Shown here piece after piece: positions 52,339 to 62,885 of a stretch of DNA of 64,000 nt. This DNA is from Vandiemenella viatica (taxonomy: Eukaryota; Arthropoda; Insecta; Orthoptera; Morabidae), in assembly GCA_031002005.1 (NCBI GenBank), contig CM061918.1, positions 65,382,531-65,446,530 on the forward strand. The letters are read 5' to 3'. The notes below the pieces were generated by a model. It saw only the letters and a list, made by a program, of their open reading frames with translations. It made no database searches and was not told where the DNA came from. The position numbers were made by a program, and so were the translations under genes. The first letter of the stretch is position 1. Every line of letters begins with the position of its first letter.

Positions 52339-52850
52339 TAGTTGGAGGGAAAGCGTAAGTGCGATGTTGATGGAGTTACGTTGGGAAGACCTGGAACACC
52401 GAAGGCGTTGTTCTCGACAGAAGCTAATTGAAAAATTCACGACTGACGTATTTCTGAATGACAGCAAACAAGTATTTCTACCAGCAACACTCATATCTCG
52501 GAATGACCGCGAAAATAAGATAAGAGAAATTAGGGCCAGATTTCTATACTCATTTTTCCCACGAGCGATTAGGGAGTGGATTAGAAAGGATTTACCGGGC
52601 GACTGAACATAAAATCCGACAGGAGTAGCTTTCGATAAAGCACTCCGGCCGTCCTCATCTGGGTTTTCGATGGTTTTCCCGGATTACTCCAGGAGAATGC
52701 TGGGATGGTTCCTCACATTAGCCCATTGGTGCCTCCTGCCATATCCTGTATATCCCTTCCAAACTATTACCCTTTCGGATAGGTGCAATGCACCATCCGC
52801 CACACACTTTTAGTGAATCGCGGAGTAATAATAATAATAATAAATCACAG

Positions 52851-53139
52851 GGATATGGATAAATTGTTTGTGTTTTGATCAGCTTGGATGTACTCCGATA
52901 ATGATAGTTCTGCTGTTACCAAAAGGGAAAGGTCGCGAAATTTTTGCACGTGCCGCCTAGTTCGTATAATATAACGACATGCAAATTCATGAAAAAAAAT
53001 GTCAAAAAGTATAGATTATTTTGACCATCATCATGTGCTTCTTATTCTCTGTGGTTCATATATGACTTCCACGCAGAGAAACAAGGTGCCGTAGTTGAGC
53101 TTACATTAATTTTTACTTTCTTCCTGCCTTTTTTAAAAT
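52851..53139. other. Unassigned AT-rich spacer between two LINE-D copies
   Basis: No feature recognised. Confidence 0.5.
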
Positions 53140-53760
53140 TATTATTATTACTCCGCGATTCACTAAAAGTGTGCTGCGGAGGGTGCATTGCACCTATCCA
53201 AGAGGGTAATAGTTTGGAAGGGATATATGGGATATAGCAGGAGGCACCCATGGGTTATTGTGAGGAAACATCCCGGCATTCGCCCGGAGTGATCTGGGAA
53301 AGCCATGGAAAACACAGATCTGAATGGCCGGAGTGAATTAACGAGAAGTACTCCTATTGGATTTTAAGTATACGCGCCCGGTAAACCCATTCTATTCGAT
53401 TCCCTAATCGCTCGTGTGAAAAATGAGTACACAAATGAATCTGTTCTGGTCCTGATTTCTCTTATCTTATTTTCGCCGTCATTCCTAGATATGAATGTAG
53501 CTGGTAGCAATATTTGTTTGCTGTCATTCCGAAATAAGTCAGTCATAAATTTTTCAATTAGCTTCTGTCAAGAGCAACGCCTTCGGTGTTACAGTTGTTC
53601 CCAGCCTAACTCCTTCAACATCGCACTTACGCTTTCCCGTCACGAATCCAGCAACTCTTCTTTGGGCCTTCTCTAATGCCTCCACTAATCCATTTTGATG
53701 AGGACCCCGTACAGAACAACAATATTCTAAGTGAAGACGCACTAGTGACTTGCATGCAAT
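53140..53760 (-). pseudogene. LINE-D copy 2, antisense, uninterrupted
   Basis: On the minus strand: RLHLEYCCSVRGPHQNGLVE, ALEKAQRRVAGFVTGKRK, then after a frameshift FRNDSKQILLPATFISRNDG, ENKIREIRT and FFTRAIRESNRMGLPG (down to 53364). The 3' UTR (53140-53335) carries the SINE1-like domain (on the minus strand gtgttttccatggctttcc and ccgggcgaatgccggg), the LINE-D end and an (att)n tail complement. Compared with copy 1, the junction at FVTGKRK shows where the Tc1 went in. Copies 1 and 2 lie tail to tail. Confidence 0.8.
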
Positions 53761-54800
53761 CGATTTACACTAACTTCCGGAGTGCATTGTTTTGAGATTG
53801 GAATGTATAGAGTAGATATTAGTTTCAGTGCAAAGCATCTTCTGCCAATCAACGGTTTTGTGATTTGAAGAATATAGGTGTAGGTGTAGATGCAAACACT
53901 AGTCATGTGGGTAGTTAAGTTGCTGACTGGGTCAACCGATGAACTCGATGAAGACCAAGGAACAGGTTATGTGGATGAGAAGCACTTCAATGGGCATGAT
54001 TGCGTTATCCCTATCTCTATGATTTTGAGAGTATTGTCATTATTACATTAGTTCAGTGACTTTGGTTAGACAGACGTAACAAGCTGTTGTCCTCGATCTC
54101 TACGCGCTTCCACGGTATACCATCTGACAGTCGGGTGTTTACCTTGGAATCACACTCCTCAGCCTTCGTACGTCAGACGACACTTTTCAGATGCCGTCGA
54201 GGAAGCTACTTGCTATTCGGACGCCGTGGTTAGTGAGAAGCCAGACAGCAGGTGAATCACCTCAGTTCCTGTTGGCACCTGCACCAAGATCCCAACCAGC
54301 ACGTCTACTACTGTGAGAAGATTGGTGGATTGGAGGCGGTTGAGGTACGCAATACGGATGTGCCTGGTTAGGAAGTGAATAACTTTGATTTCTTGTTCAG
54401 CGTTCCCTTGATTACGTAGATAATGAGTCCTTATCATCCTACTCCCACAAGCCGATAGAGCTTCCCACCACACTATACTCAGCGTTTAACATGTTCACTC
54501 CGAGGCTAGAAGATGGTAAATGATCTTAAGAAAATAAAGCTTAGGAATGTTAATGCCCTGAAAGACACAGTTTGTGCTTTTCTCTATTAAACTTCTTAAA
54601 TTACAATTTTTAACGAAATCTTTTACTGTCCTGAAAGCTAAAAAGAAGAATTTCAAACTACTCATCGAAAGATCGTCAAGAAGTATCTGAGAAAATGTGA
54701 AATGAGGTCACGCTATGGGTATGATAGGTTAAAAATGATGTACCAACATATAAAATGGCTGCCACTAGATAAATTGCATCGAACCTGAAAGAAATTTAAG
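53761..54800. other. Unassigned sequence
   Basis: A minus-strand frame of 86 codons (54213-54473) is open but not recognisable. No repeat ends seen. Confidence 0.4.
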
Positions 54801-54809
54801 CGTTGGAAA

Positions 54810-54990
54810 TGAAGGTTCAGGTGGATTTTATTTTTGCTGATGATGTGGCCATTTGAGAAGAGAGATGTAGGAATCACTGAATTGTTGGAACACCAAACCA
54901 GGTTGTATACCAAAAAGTGTAATAGAGTGATAATTAAAACTAGTAGGACACATACAAAAAGAGAGCAACCTTGTATTTGTATAATATAGA
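54810..54990 (+). pseudogene. Reverse-transcriptase relic with FADD motif
   Basis: The plus-strand sequence near 54820-54860 reads VDFIFADDVAI, a classic FADD palm motif with proper spacing to a following segment like ELLEHQTRLYTKKCNRVIIK in the next frame and SRTHTKREQ after that. Stops occur at several places. It is a short, very old LINE fragment; the clade is unclear. Confidence 0.45.
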
Positions 54991-55249
54991 ATGAAACGTA
55001 TTGAAAGCAACGTTGCAGAATAGAGTAATAAAAAGGTCTATGAGTATTTCACCAAGTGCTGATCCGAATTTGGGGTGAATGGGTTCCTTAGAGAGTGAAG
55101 TTATAACTACTAGCATTCATGACGTGAACTATAGAGGACCTCTTCTGTACATTTACAAATCTGTAAACGTGCTATGCCTCTCCGTTCTTTAGTTGCCGCA
55201 TAATGAAAAATCTACCCGACAGATCTGGATTTTCACAGTGTGAAAGTTA

Positions 55250-56190
55250 ATGGTCGAGCTTAAAACTGCGGTTTATCTCATAACTAGGGTTCAGATCTTT
55301 AGGACAAGTCATATTTTTTTCCTGCCTTCTTTTTGAACTGAAATACTGAACTAAACACTGATTCAACGTTTCTTATTGTATTTTATATTGCATAAAAATG
55401 CATATTCAGACCATTTTACTAGTTTTGGTAATATTTCTATAATATTTATGGTCATATTTTGAGGAAAAATCTGGTAGTTTTTTTAATAGTACCGGTAGTT
55501 CACTTGATATGGATGAGAACAAAATTAAGATAATTATTCATAGAACTATACTTCTGCTATACAGGCGGGGGGAAATAATTTTCACCGTGTTCAGAATTCA
55601 CCAGCCAAGAATTAAAGCAACACTGCTATATAAAATGAATGATGTATAATTGAGCATGTTTTGATGTACAGTAAATTTAAATGTTTGGTCATATTTTGTC
55701 ATTTATAGGTCATATTTACCAATTTGTAAGGTCATATTGGCTTGCATATTTCTCTGTTTTTTTGGTCCTAAAGATCCGAGCCTTACTCATAACACTACGT
55801 TACCGGCCACGAAGCAAGAAATTATAATCTGTTTGTAACCAGAACAGATAGGCGCCACAAATCAAACTGCTTCTGAGATAAACACTCATGGAGGAAGGAA
55901 TATTCCTCCAAGAAAACACTCTTTTCTTAACCTCCAAAGGTATCCACCAGAGATGGCATTACATTACAGAAAAAAAATTCACTCTGTTAATACTGAGTAA
56001 GTAACTTAAGTTGTTTATTTCTTCAGTTTTCTTAAATATAGTAAGTCATAGTACACGAAAAACATACGAACCATTACATCAAAGATTAACATGCAAATAA
56101 ATGAGATATTTACTTTCCAATAAACGTTACAACGATACTACTCTACAACTCTCAGATATATAGAATTCTAACCAAAGTTTCTGCTTAATA
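55250..56190 (+). repeat. Unclassified dispersed repeat, copy 3, split by hAT element
   Basis: It aligns with 1-735 and 3825-4300: cgagcttaaaactgcgg, (hAT), actacgttaccggcc, gcaagaaattataatc, ggcgccacaaatca, tgtttatttcttcagttttc, attacatcaaagattaac. A direct local repeat in 55890-55925 (tattcctccaagaaaac and its context) is specific to this copy. Confidence 0.6.
55285..55785. mobile_element. hAT-like element, 501 bp, perfect 8-bp TSD
   Basis: The left end tagggttcagatctttagga and the right end, reverse complemented, taaggctcggatctttagga, match at 17 of 20 bases. The 8-mer ctcataac flanks it (55277-55284 and 55786-55793). The words ggtcatattt and gcatatt recur inside. No coding sequence. Confidence 0.9.
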
Positions 56191-56569
56191 TCGATATTAA
56201 AACTTATCGCGTTTGTGCAGAATTACATAACGTTCTCCGTGGGTTAGGATAATATTTCCTTTTCGTATTAAAGCACCCAGTTTTCATATAGCTTTATAAA
56301 GATTTGATTACATAATTTTTCTAAATTATATTAACTTAAAATTTATAGAAAACGAAGGTCAAAACTTTCTGATAGGTGGAAATACTCCAGAAATAAAATA
56401 GATCTAAAAGGAGCGGAACTTCACACATGACATCGACGATTTATCGTCTACCGAATAATAATTGGTGGACGAAAATAAAAACTTAAAAAAAAAGAATTCG
56501 TAACGTATTACTCCATACACCTCTGCCTACGCGGGCGAAGCAGCAAGCAAGAAGAAATTACTCTTGCTA
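56191..56569. other. Unassigned AT-rich sequence
   Basis: No feature recognised. Confidence 0.5.
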
Positions 56570-56960
56570 ATTTACTGCGATTCACTGAAAGTGGGTGGCT
56601 TAGTGTGCGTGCACCTATCCTAACGTATAGTCGTTCATTTATGCATTGGAAGCGATATACTGGATATGGCAGGATGCACCCATGGTCTATTTCGAGGAAC
56701 CATCGCGGCATTCGCCTGGAACTATCTATGAAAACTGTGGAAAACTTAGATCAGAATGTTGGGAGCAGTTTCTCTGACCCCGTCGCTAGATATATCCTTT
56801 TTGTTCCATTCCATAACCACTCGCGGTAAAAAAATGTATGTAGAAAAGAACTGCTTCTGACCCAGATTTCTATTAACTTCTTTTCTTGGTCATTCCTAAG
56901 GATGAATGTTGCTGGTAATAAAATTTGTGTTCTATCATCCTGAAATGAAATAAGTAAATC
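56570..56960 (-). pseudogene. LINE-D copy 3, antisense
   Basis: The minus strand from 56950 downward reads FQDDRTQILLPATFI, then LRNDQEKKLIEIWVRSS and a broken LHTFFTASGYGME, matching the C-terminus of copies 1 and 2. The 3' UTR (56570-56765) includes the SINE1-like domain (minus strand: tccaggcgaatgccgcg) and ttcagtgaatcgcag. It is more diverged than the other two copies. Confidence 0.65.
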
Positions 56961-57148
56961 ACAAGCCTGCGAAATGAAGAGTCTGAGAGTAAACGAGAAG
57001 GAATAAAGTCAGAAATTGATACGAAAGAAGAAATGGCAGTAAAACCTGAGCAATGCGAAGTTAAATTGGTTTGGCAATGGAGGAGTCTCGATTATCAGTA
57101 CAGTTCTCGAATATATAGAAGACAGTTGAACGTCCTAGAAGGAAATGG

Positions 57149-57856
57149 TTGGACCTGATTAAAGATGATTTACAGCGACTGGATGACATATACCGAGGAG
57201 AAACGTATAATGACGAATGTATATGGACACATATCTTCGAAAAAGCCCTGAAATGCAAATATCTTGGAATTACTTTTGATAACAAACTTAACTGGGCAGG
57301 ACACATAGGACAGGTGGTAGGAAAAGGTTTCAAAGTTCTGCACTTGTTGGAGAGAGTTATGAGGGGATGTACGAGAGAAGTCAAGGAATTGGGTTACAAA
57401 ACTTTGGTCAGACCATTGCTCGAATATGGTAGTGTAGTATGGGACCCTCATTTTACGTATCAAATACAGGAGTTGGAGAGGGTGCAAAGAAGGGCTGCTA
57501 GATTTGTTTCTGGAAATTATCGCAGAATGCAATCAGTGACGGATATGATAAAGGAGCTGGAATGGGATTCATTGCAAGACAGGAGGAGGATGAGGAGGGT
57601 CATGGGAGTGTACAGGGCATATACTGGTGATGAGGCATGGAAAGATATTGCAATAGGTATGAAAAGTAGTGCATGGAAGGGTAAAGATGACCGCGACCAC
57701 AAGCTGGCACTCGATTTCAGGCACAAGGGTGTGGGAAGATTCTCTTTTTTAGGTAAAGGTGTCAGGGATTGGAATGAGTTACCAAGAGAAATGATGAATA
57801 ATTTACCGAAAACTTTGAAGGAATTTAAAGATAAAATTTGTAGAGGGCAAATGTAG
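57149..57856 (+). pseudogene. LINE-B reverse transcriptase C-terminus, open for 235 codons
   Basis: Best LINE-B copy. In order: FEKALKCKYLGITFDNKLNW with AGHIGQVVGKGFKVLHLLER; then LGYKTLVRPLLEYGSVVWDP; QELERVQRRAARFVSGNYRR; SVTDMIKELEWDSLQDRRRM; GVYRAYTGDEAWKDI; LALDFRHKGVGRFSFLGKGV; and RDWNELPREMMNNLPKTLKE up to the stop at 57856. This is the thumb and C-terminal part of a CR1/Jockey-group LINE protein. The endonuclease and the FADD palm are missing because the copy is 5'-truncated, so it cannot act alone. The 3' UTR ends ggagcgtgtgttccattgc and an aattaaattaaaattaa tail to about 57948. The intact frame suggests a younger insertion than the other LINE-B copies. Confidence 0.85.
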
Positions 57857-57956
57857 GTGGGTGCAGGATAGGGGGAAGATGGGTGTGTAGGGAAATTGCC
57901 ACCGGAGCGTGTGTTCCATTGCAATTAAATTAAATTAAAATTAAATTAAAGCCCTA

Positions 57957-59160
57957 TCCAGCCCGATTGAAGCAACTGATATCAAGTAAGAATGCATGAG
58001 TGTACGACCCAAAATTTGTGAATTTACTGATACAGAAACGAATTGTTTGCCACAGTTAAGGCGGACAGCTGTGATCAAAGCTGCATTCCTTTGAATTAAA
58101 CCTCATGTGACGGTGATAAACGAGGCTAGGGTAGTCTCTCAAGTCTTGGCTGAATTTGTTTGCTGCAGAATATTTCAAGCAATCAGTAAGAGCAAATATA
58201 TTCTCTTTGGTCGTCCGCGAACAGTAAATGTGGCAATTAAGTCAAGAGAGGCTGGTGAGCTGTTATAATGAATGATTAATAATTTTGGACAATGGGAAGC
58301 AGAACGAAGCTGTTACAATAAAGAGACTTACTTTTTTTCGTATATTCGGCATTTTGAATTCAATGTTTAGCTATACAGCCTCTTCCAACAACACGTAGTA
58401 AGTTCAAATTAGAAATAACAGGTCCTTCGATTCTTTACGGCAAACTTGCAATGTAAAATTAATTGTGAGCTAGACAATTATTACCATTTCTTTTCTTTAG
58501 GATGCCTGTGGTACTTATACATGAACGAGACGACCGTTGACTGACTAATAACAGTTCATTACGCTATAAAATCCGGAAAGAGATAGACCATAATAGTTAA
58601 ACACGCCAACGCATGACGAATGATAAACCGTCCACAAGTAATTTAATAAATGTTAAGCCATACTTAATATTTATTCCAAATGCATTGCAGTTAATGAATT
58701 AGCACGTATTGTCACTATAATACGTGTGCTACTGTAAAAGTTCATCTAAGTTATAAAATATGAGCCAAGAGCTTAAATGAAAGTCCGGGATCGTCGTTGC
58801 GATAATACACCAATGTAAGTAACGGTGCTTAGCACCTGCTCATCCCTGTATTACGCTGGAGAGACTTTCGTTCGTGTGAATCAAATTTCGACTTTTTGCC
58901 AATTAATCTATGAAAGGCGTAATAATTACTGTAAGGCAAATTACGATGTCGGAAGCGTCTGTAAACCGAAACAATTTCCGTGAAAGCTCTCATTGGTCAG
59001 TAATTCGAGCGAAAGGCTTGAATGAAATTAGAATTAGTCGGGCTATGATTGTCTTAACAACTAAGTCGGGTAATGACAGGGCACTTAGGATAATAGCTGC
59101 GCGCCCAGTACACACTCCTGAGGAAGATTCGCTTTCCAAATGGAGCGCCTTCAGTTTCGC
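57957..59160. other. Unassigned, largely non-repetitive stretch
   Basis: No repeat similarity was found. Words such as aatgcattgcagttaatgaa and tagcacgtattgtcac near 58680-58720 and gtgcttagcacctgc near 58825 look like transcription-factor sites. A 101-codon frame at 58910-59215 is not recognisable and runs into LINE-B sequence. Confidence 0.3.
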
Positions 59161-59162
59161 AG

Positions 59163-59459
59163 TTGAGATCAAAAGGATCAATGGCAAATACAATATCAAT
59201 GTCGTCAGTAACTGATATGATAAAGGAGCTGGATTGGGAGTCATTGGAAGAAAGGAGGAAGGTGATGGCCAAATGTGATGGGGCTTGGAGGGATATTGGC
59301 CACATGCGGGAGCTCGTTTTCATGCATAAGGGAGTGGGAAAGTTTTCTTTTGTTGTTAAGGGTGTCAGGGATTGGAAAAAATTACCAAGTGAAGTTATGA
59401 ATAATTTACAAAAACGACTAAGGAATTTAAAATTAAAATTTGTAAATGAGAAAAATTAA
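59163..59459 (+). pseudogene. LINE-B fragment
   Basis: SSVTDMIKELDWESLEERRK, a deleted segment, DGAWRDI, LVFMHKGVGKFSFVVKGVRD and WKKLPSEVMNNLQKRLRNLK to the stop at 59459. The reading frame is open throughout, but about 15 residues of the RMRRVMGVYRAY region are deleted. Strongly 5'-truncated. Confidence 0.75.
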
Positions 59460-59474
59460 TCTGCAACTATAAAA

Positions 59475-59478
<4 letters not shown>

Positions 59479-59513
<35 letters not shown>
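59479..59513. repeat. (TA)n microsatellite
   Basis: An uninterrupted ta run follows the LINE-B fragment and precedes the RTE copy. Confidence 0.95.
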
Positions 59514-59544
59514 GGCATAATTAGATTACTAGGGGATTGAAGGG

Positions 59545-60720
59545 CGGATCAAGGAAAAAAAAGATACTTTTATGGCATTTGTTGATTTAGAAAAAGCTTT
59601 TGATAATGTTAGGTGGGACAAGATGTTCAAAATTTAAAAAAAAAAAGTGAGGGCTAAAATATAGAGATAGAAGAATACTCTATAAACTATATAAGAATCA
59701 GGTGGCTATAATAAAAGTAGAGAATCACGAGAGACATACATCAGTTAAAAATGGTGTGAGACAAGGCTGTAGTCTATCCCCGTTAATATTCAACTTGTAT
59801 GTTTTTTTTTTTTTTAACTGCTTTACGTCTCTCAACTGCGAGGTCTTTAGAGACGGGAACTTGTATGTAGAAGAAGCAATGAAGAAAGTCAAAGAAAAAT
59901 TTCCATGTGGCATAAGTTTTCAGGGGGAAAAAATCAGTACGCTACGATTTGCTGACGACATTGTCTTGTTAGCAGACAGGGCTGAGGATATTGAGAAGTT
60001 ACTGAATGGCATGAACAAAATACTGAAGGAAGATTTTGGACTGAATATAAATCAAGGCAAGACAAAAGTGATGAAATGTAGCAGAAATGATACCAATACT
60101 AGTGGATTAAACATAAAAATAGGATCGGATGCAATAGGAGAAGTAAGAGAATTCTGTTACTTGGGAAGTAAAATTACAACCGATGGCCGAAGCAGGAATG
60201 ATGTTAAAAGCAGAATAGCATTAGCAAAAAGAGCATTCATGAAAAAGAGAAACCTTTTAGTTTCAAATATTGATCTAGGAATTAGAAAGAACTTTTTTAA
60301 ACTCTTTGTGTGGAGCACAGCACTTTATGGTAGCGAAACATGGACTTTAGGAATACCGGAAAGAAAGAAAATTGAAATGTGGTGCTACAGAAGAATGCTG
60401 AAAATTAAGTGGACAGACAAAGTAAGAAATGAACGAGTTTTGGAAATGATGGGTGAGAAAAGAAGTTTGTGGAAGAAGCTTACAGAAAGAAGAGACAGGT
60501 TGGTAGGTCATATTTTGAGACATGCAGGTTTGGTTAATTTGTTAGTGGAGGGAACAGTCGAAGGTAAGAACTGTAGAGGAAGACAAAGATTAGAATATGT
60601 GAAGCAGATAATTGAGGACGTGGGCTATAAGGGGTATGTAGAAATGAAGAGGTTAGCACAGGATAGGAAGGGATGGAGTATTGCTTCAAACCAGTCGAAA
60701 GACTGACGACAGCAAAAAAA
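59545..60720 (+). pseudogene. RTE-like LINE, 334-codon open frame
   Basis: An upstream frame (59545-59637) holds KDTFMAFVDLEKAFDNVRWD, the palm motif with the first catalytic aspartate; a frameshift near 59637 separates it from the main frame (59702-60706). That frame holds VRQGCSLSPLIFNLY, LRFADDIVLLADRAED (catalytic FADD intact), NINQGKTKVMKCSR, FCYLGSKITTDGRSRNDVKS, LYGSETWTLGIPERKK, WCYRRMLKIKWTDKVRNE, VGHILRHAGLVN and a terminal NQSKD. These are standard for RTE-like LINEs, which copy their RNA at nicked target sites. The 5' part with the endonuclease is missing. A 66-bp insertion (59802-59867) lies in frame after NLYV. The copy could produce a partial RT, but not an active element. Confidence 0.85.
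59802..59857 (-). mobile_element. Tiny 5'-truncated SINE1 insertion inside the RT frame
   Basis: 14 T's (59802-59815), then aactgctttacgtctctcaa, ctgcgaggtctttagagacg and gg: only the last ~42 bases of a SINE1 of the same 3' variant as 22716-22973 and 41003-41253. The duplication aacttgtatg is perfect (59792-59801 and 59858-59867). Insert plus duplication is 66 bp, 22 codons, with no stop, so the frame stays open and NLYV is repeated. Confidence 0.95.
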
Positions 60721-60764
60721 AGGGGGGGAAATAGCTCCATCGCAACCAGAGTAATAATAATAAT

Positions 60765-61135
60765 AAAGGAGCAGAGTTTAGAGTCATTAGAAGATAGGAG
60801 ATGCGGGAAGAGACTGCTGGGAGTGTATGAGTCGTATAGGAGTTAAGGAGCTTGTTTGAAAGCTGGTAGCGTAATTAAAAGTAGTATATAGCAGATTAAA
60901 GATGAACATGAACATAAACCAGCATTCTACTTCAAGAATAAGGAAAAAAAGTGAAAAAAATTCGTAGGTAATGGAGTCATAGACTCGAATAAACTACCAG
61001 GTGAAATGCGGAGTAAATTTTCTGATACACGAAAAGAATTTAAAGCAGAAAATTTAGGTAGTGAAAAAGTAGGTTTGTCGTGAATTGCCACCCAGTCGTG
61101 TATTAATTAGTTAATAATAATAATAAAATTCGTCA
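60765..61135 (+). pseudogene. Decayed LINE-B fragment
   Basis: Ordered similarity to LINE-B: SLEDRRCGKRLLGVYESYR-like sequence at 60780-60840, a segment like DEHEHKPAFYFKNK at 60900-60945, and a 3' end like gaattgccacccagtcgtg at 61081-61099 followed by an (aat)n tail. Stops in all frames. Confidence 0.6.
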
Positions 61136-61228
61136 AAAACTGTTAAGTTATTCGCAACTCCTATATGTAACTGGTTTCAGGTTTTTATGACCTGGTGGCG
61201 GAGTTCCTTATCGGCCGTGCAGTCTGCC

Positions 61229-62161
61229 TAGTGTTGTAAAAAAACGGTTTTTTATCTGACTTGAAAAAAAACATATTTTTTTTTTGGGACGTGGTTTTTT
61301 TTATAACTACTAAATCTCAAATTTGTAAGGCACTTACCTTTTAATATGACTGTTTTAGAGTTTATACTAAGTACTTATCTTAATTTTTAAATCTACTATA
61401 TTTTCCTGGTTCAGTAGAAAAGAAAATTACGAAAATATTGGCAATATTGAATGAATTTTTCTTTTACGAACCGGGATTTCCCGAGGAGGGTAGGTTGAGC
61501 GAGAGGGAATCCCCGTTCCCCGTTGTTTGGATTGATACTCGCTATTTGAACTAGTGCTGCCAGCCCTGCGAATTTATCAGTAGACTTACGGATCTTTTAA
61601 AAAAATTAGAAATTTTAAATTTATCTACGGTTTTTTGCCTCTTTTTATTACTTATTGTGCTTTCCTTATATTCGTATACTTGTTAAACTCTCAGCGTATA
61701 GTGATACTGAGTCATTAAATTGTCAGTAATTATGAATCGTTTTCTTGCAACCGTTGGCGTAAACCAACGATTGAAAAAGAAATAATGCTCCTATTTTGTA
61801 TAATAAGAGATTTAAATTCAAACTTAAAAGACCGTAATACAGAATAATCAGCGCAGTCTTTAGGCACAGTGTGTACTGTACTTACAATTTAAAATTGCAA
61901 TCTCAAAATCTTTTGCGTACAATACAAGAACAACCAGTAAAAGAAAATGTAATTATTTCTGAAGTTATGGATCTAGAGGAGACAGAAGAAGAAACACAAA
62001 ATTCCGACACAGACCGAACTAGTGTTGGTAGTGCTGATACTAGTGAATGTTGTACTGACATAGAGGACTGAATAAACTTATGTTACCTTTATAGATACAT
62101 TTATGAATCATTATATAAATCTGAAAAAAAAATGATTTTTTTTTTTCAGTTTGCAACACTA
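61229..62161. mobile_element. hAT-like element, 933 bp
   Basis: Ends tagtgttgtaaa and ttgcaacacta form an imperfect inverted repeat. The flanking 8-mers agtctgcc (61221-61228) and attctgcc (62162-62169) match at 7 of 8. A short acidic frame (61871-62071, with EETEEETQNSDTDRTSVGS) may be a coding relic. The main transposase domains are absent. Confidence 0.65.
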
Positions 62162-62514
62162 ATTCTGCCTCTATCTTAGAAGCCTTGCCTGAACCGATAA
62201 TCCTGCCAGCTGTTAAAGACATGTAAGAGCGGGAGAGAGCGCACCACATCGTTTGTCAGACAGTGTGGTGCGCTTACTTTAACAGTACTTGCGACCACTT
62301 TTACACAGGCAACCCAACTTTTTATGTCCTTTACATGCCCCTCTTTGAAATGAATTGCAATTTATTTAAAAAACGAACGAAATATTTTGAAATTGTTTCG
62401 AAAATTTAATTAAAAATACTTGCAGCCATATTTTGATAGGCAACCCTAATAATTATACATAAAAAATTGTATTTCAGTCAAATAACAGATGGACGTAGAA
62501 ATCATGCGGCCGGA

Positions 62515-62804
62515 CAGGGGCGGATCCAGGATTTTGGTTTGGGGGGGCTTGAGCGGACTTTTGTTTGGGGGAGCTTGGCGTGAGTGAATTTTGGTTCAGA
62601 GGGCTTGCCTTAAGTGGATTGGGGGGGGGGGCGCTTGAGTCGGCCATGGGGTAGTCTTTATAGCCTCCTGCGGTCACGAATCCGTAAAGCTAAAAAAGAA
62701 AAAGAGGTCTCCAAAATTATAATGTCGGTGGTGGACCCAGATACTTTTGGGGGGGGGGGGTGGCTTGAGCCCTCTAGCCACCCCTACCCCTGAATCCGCC
62801 CCTG
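62515..62804. mobile_element. hAT-type MITE, 290 bp
   Basis: The left end caggggcggatccaggattt and the right end, reverse complemented, caggggcggattcaggggta, share a 14-bp stretch with one mismatch. The flanking 8-mers cggccgga (62507-62514) and cagccgga (62805-62812) match at 7 of 8. The interior has G-rich runs. Confidence 0.85.
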
Positions 62805-62819
62805 CAGCCGGACCTTAGG

Positions 62820-62885
62820 ATATGATGGGTGGTTCAAAGTGGACGAGCAAGGATATTTTCGTATTTCGACCAAAGACATGTGTGT
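62820..62885 (+). repeat. Dispersed fragment of the ~185-bp satellite unit
   Basis: gtggttcaaagtggacgagc, aaggatattttcgtatttcg and accaaagacatgtgtgtccg match the array at 39440-40130, closest to its last unit (39960-40022). It lies 16 bases after the MITE. Confidence 0.8.

Larger units (their letters stand above)
50686..52850 (+). pseudogene. LINE-D copy split by an intact Tc1
   Basis: Before the Tc1: HIENVIGKANRMLRFLGLNL, then VYKSLVRPHLEYCCSVWGPH and PLEKVQRRAARFATG. After it: MLMELRWEDLEHRRRCSRQK, LIEKFTTDVFLNDSKQVFLP and RARFLYSFFPRAIREWIRKD, with a stop at about 52604. This is the C-terminal portion of a CR1/Jockey-like LINE protein, the part that follows the catalytic palm. The uninterrupted paralogue at 53364-53760 reads continuously through the same point (RRVAGFVTGKRK). 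The 3' UTR (52606-52850) contains the SINE1-like central domain, then ccctttcggataggtgc, ttagtgaatcgcggagtaa and a (taa)n tail. The copy is 5'-truncated. Confidence 0.8.

Noticed and set aside
59479..59513. TA-rich run as a TATA promoter for the RTE frame
   Set aside because: It is a simple microsatellite; RTE promoters lie in the 5' UTR, which is absent.
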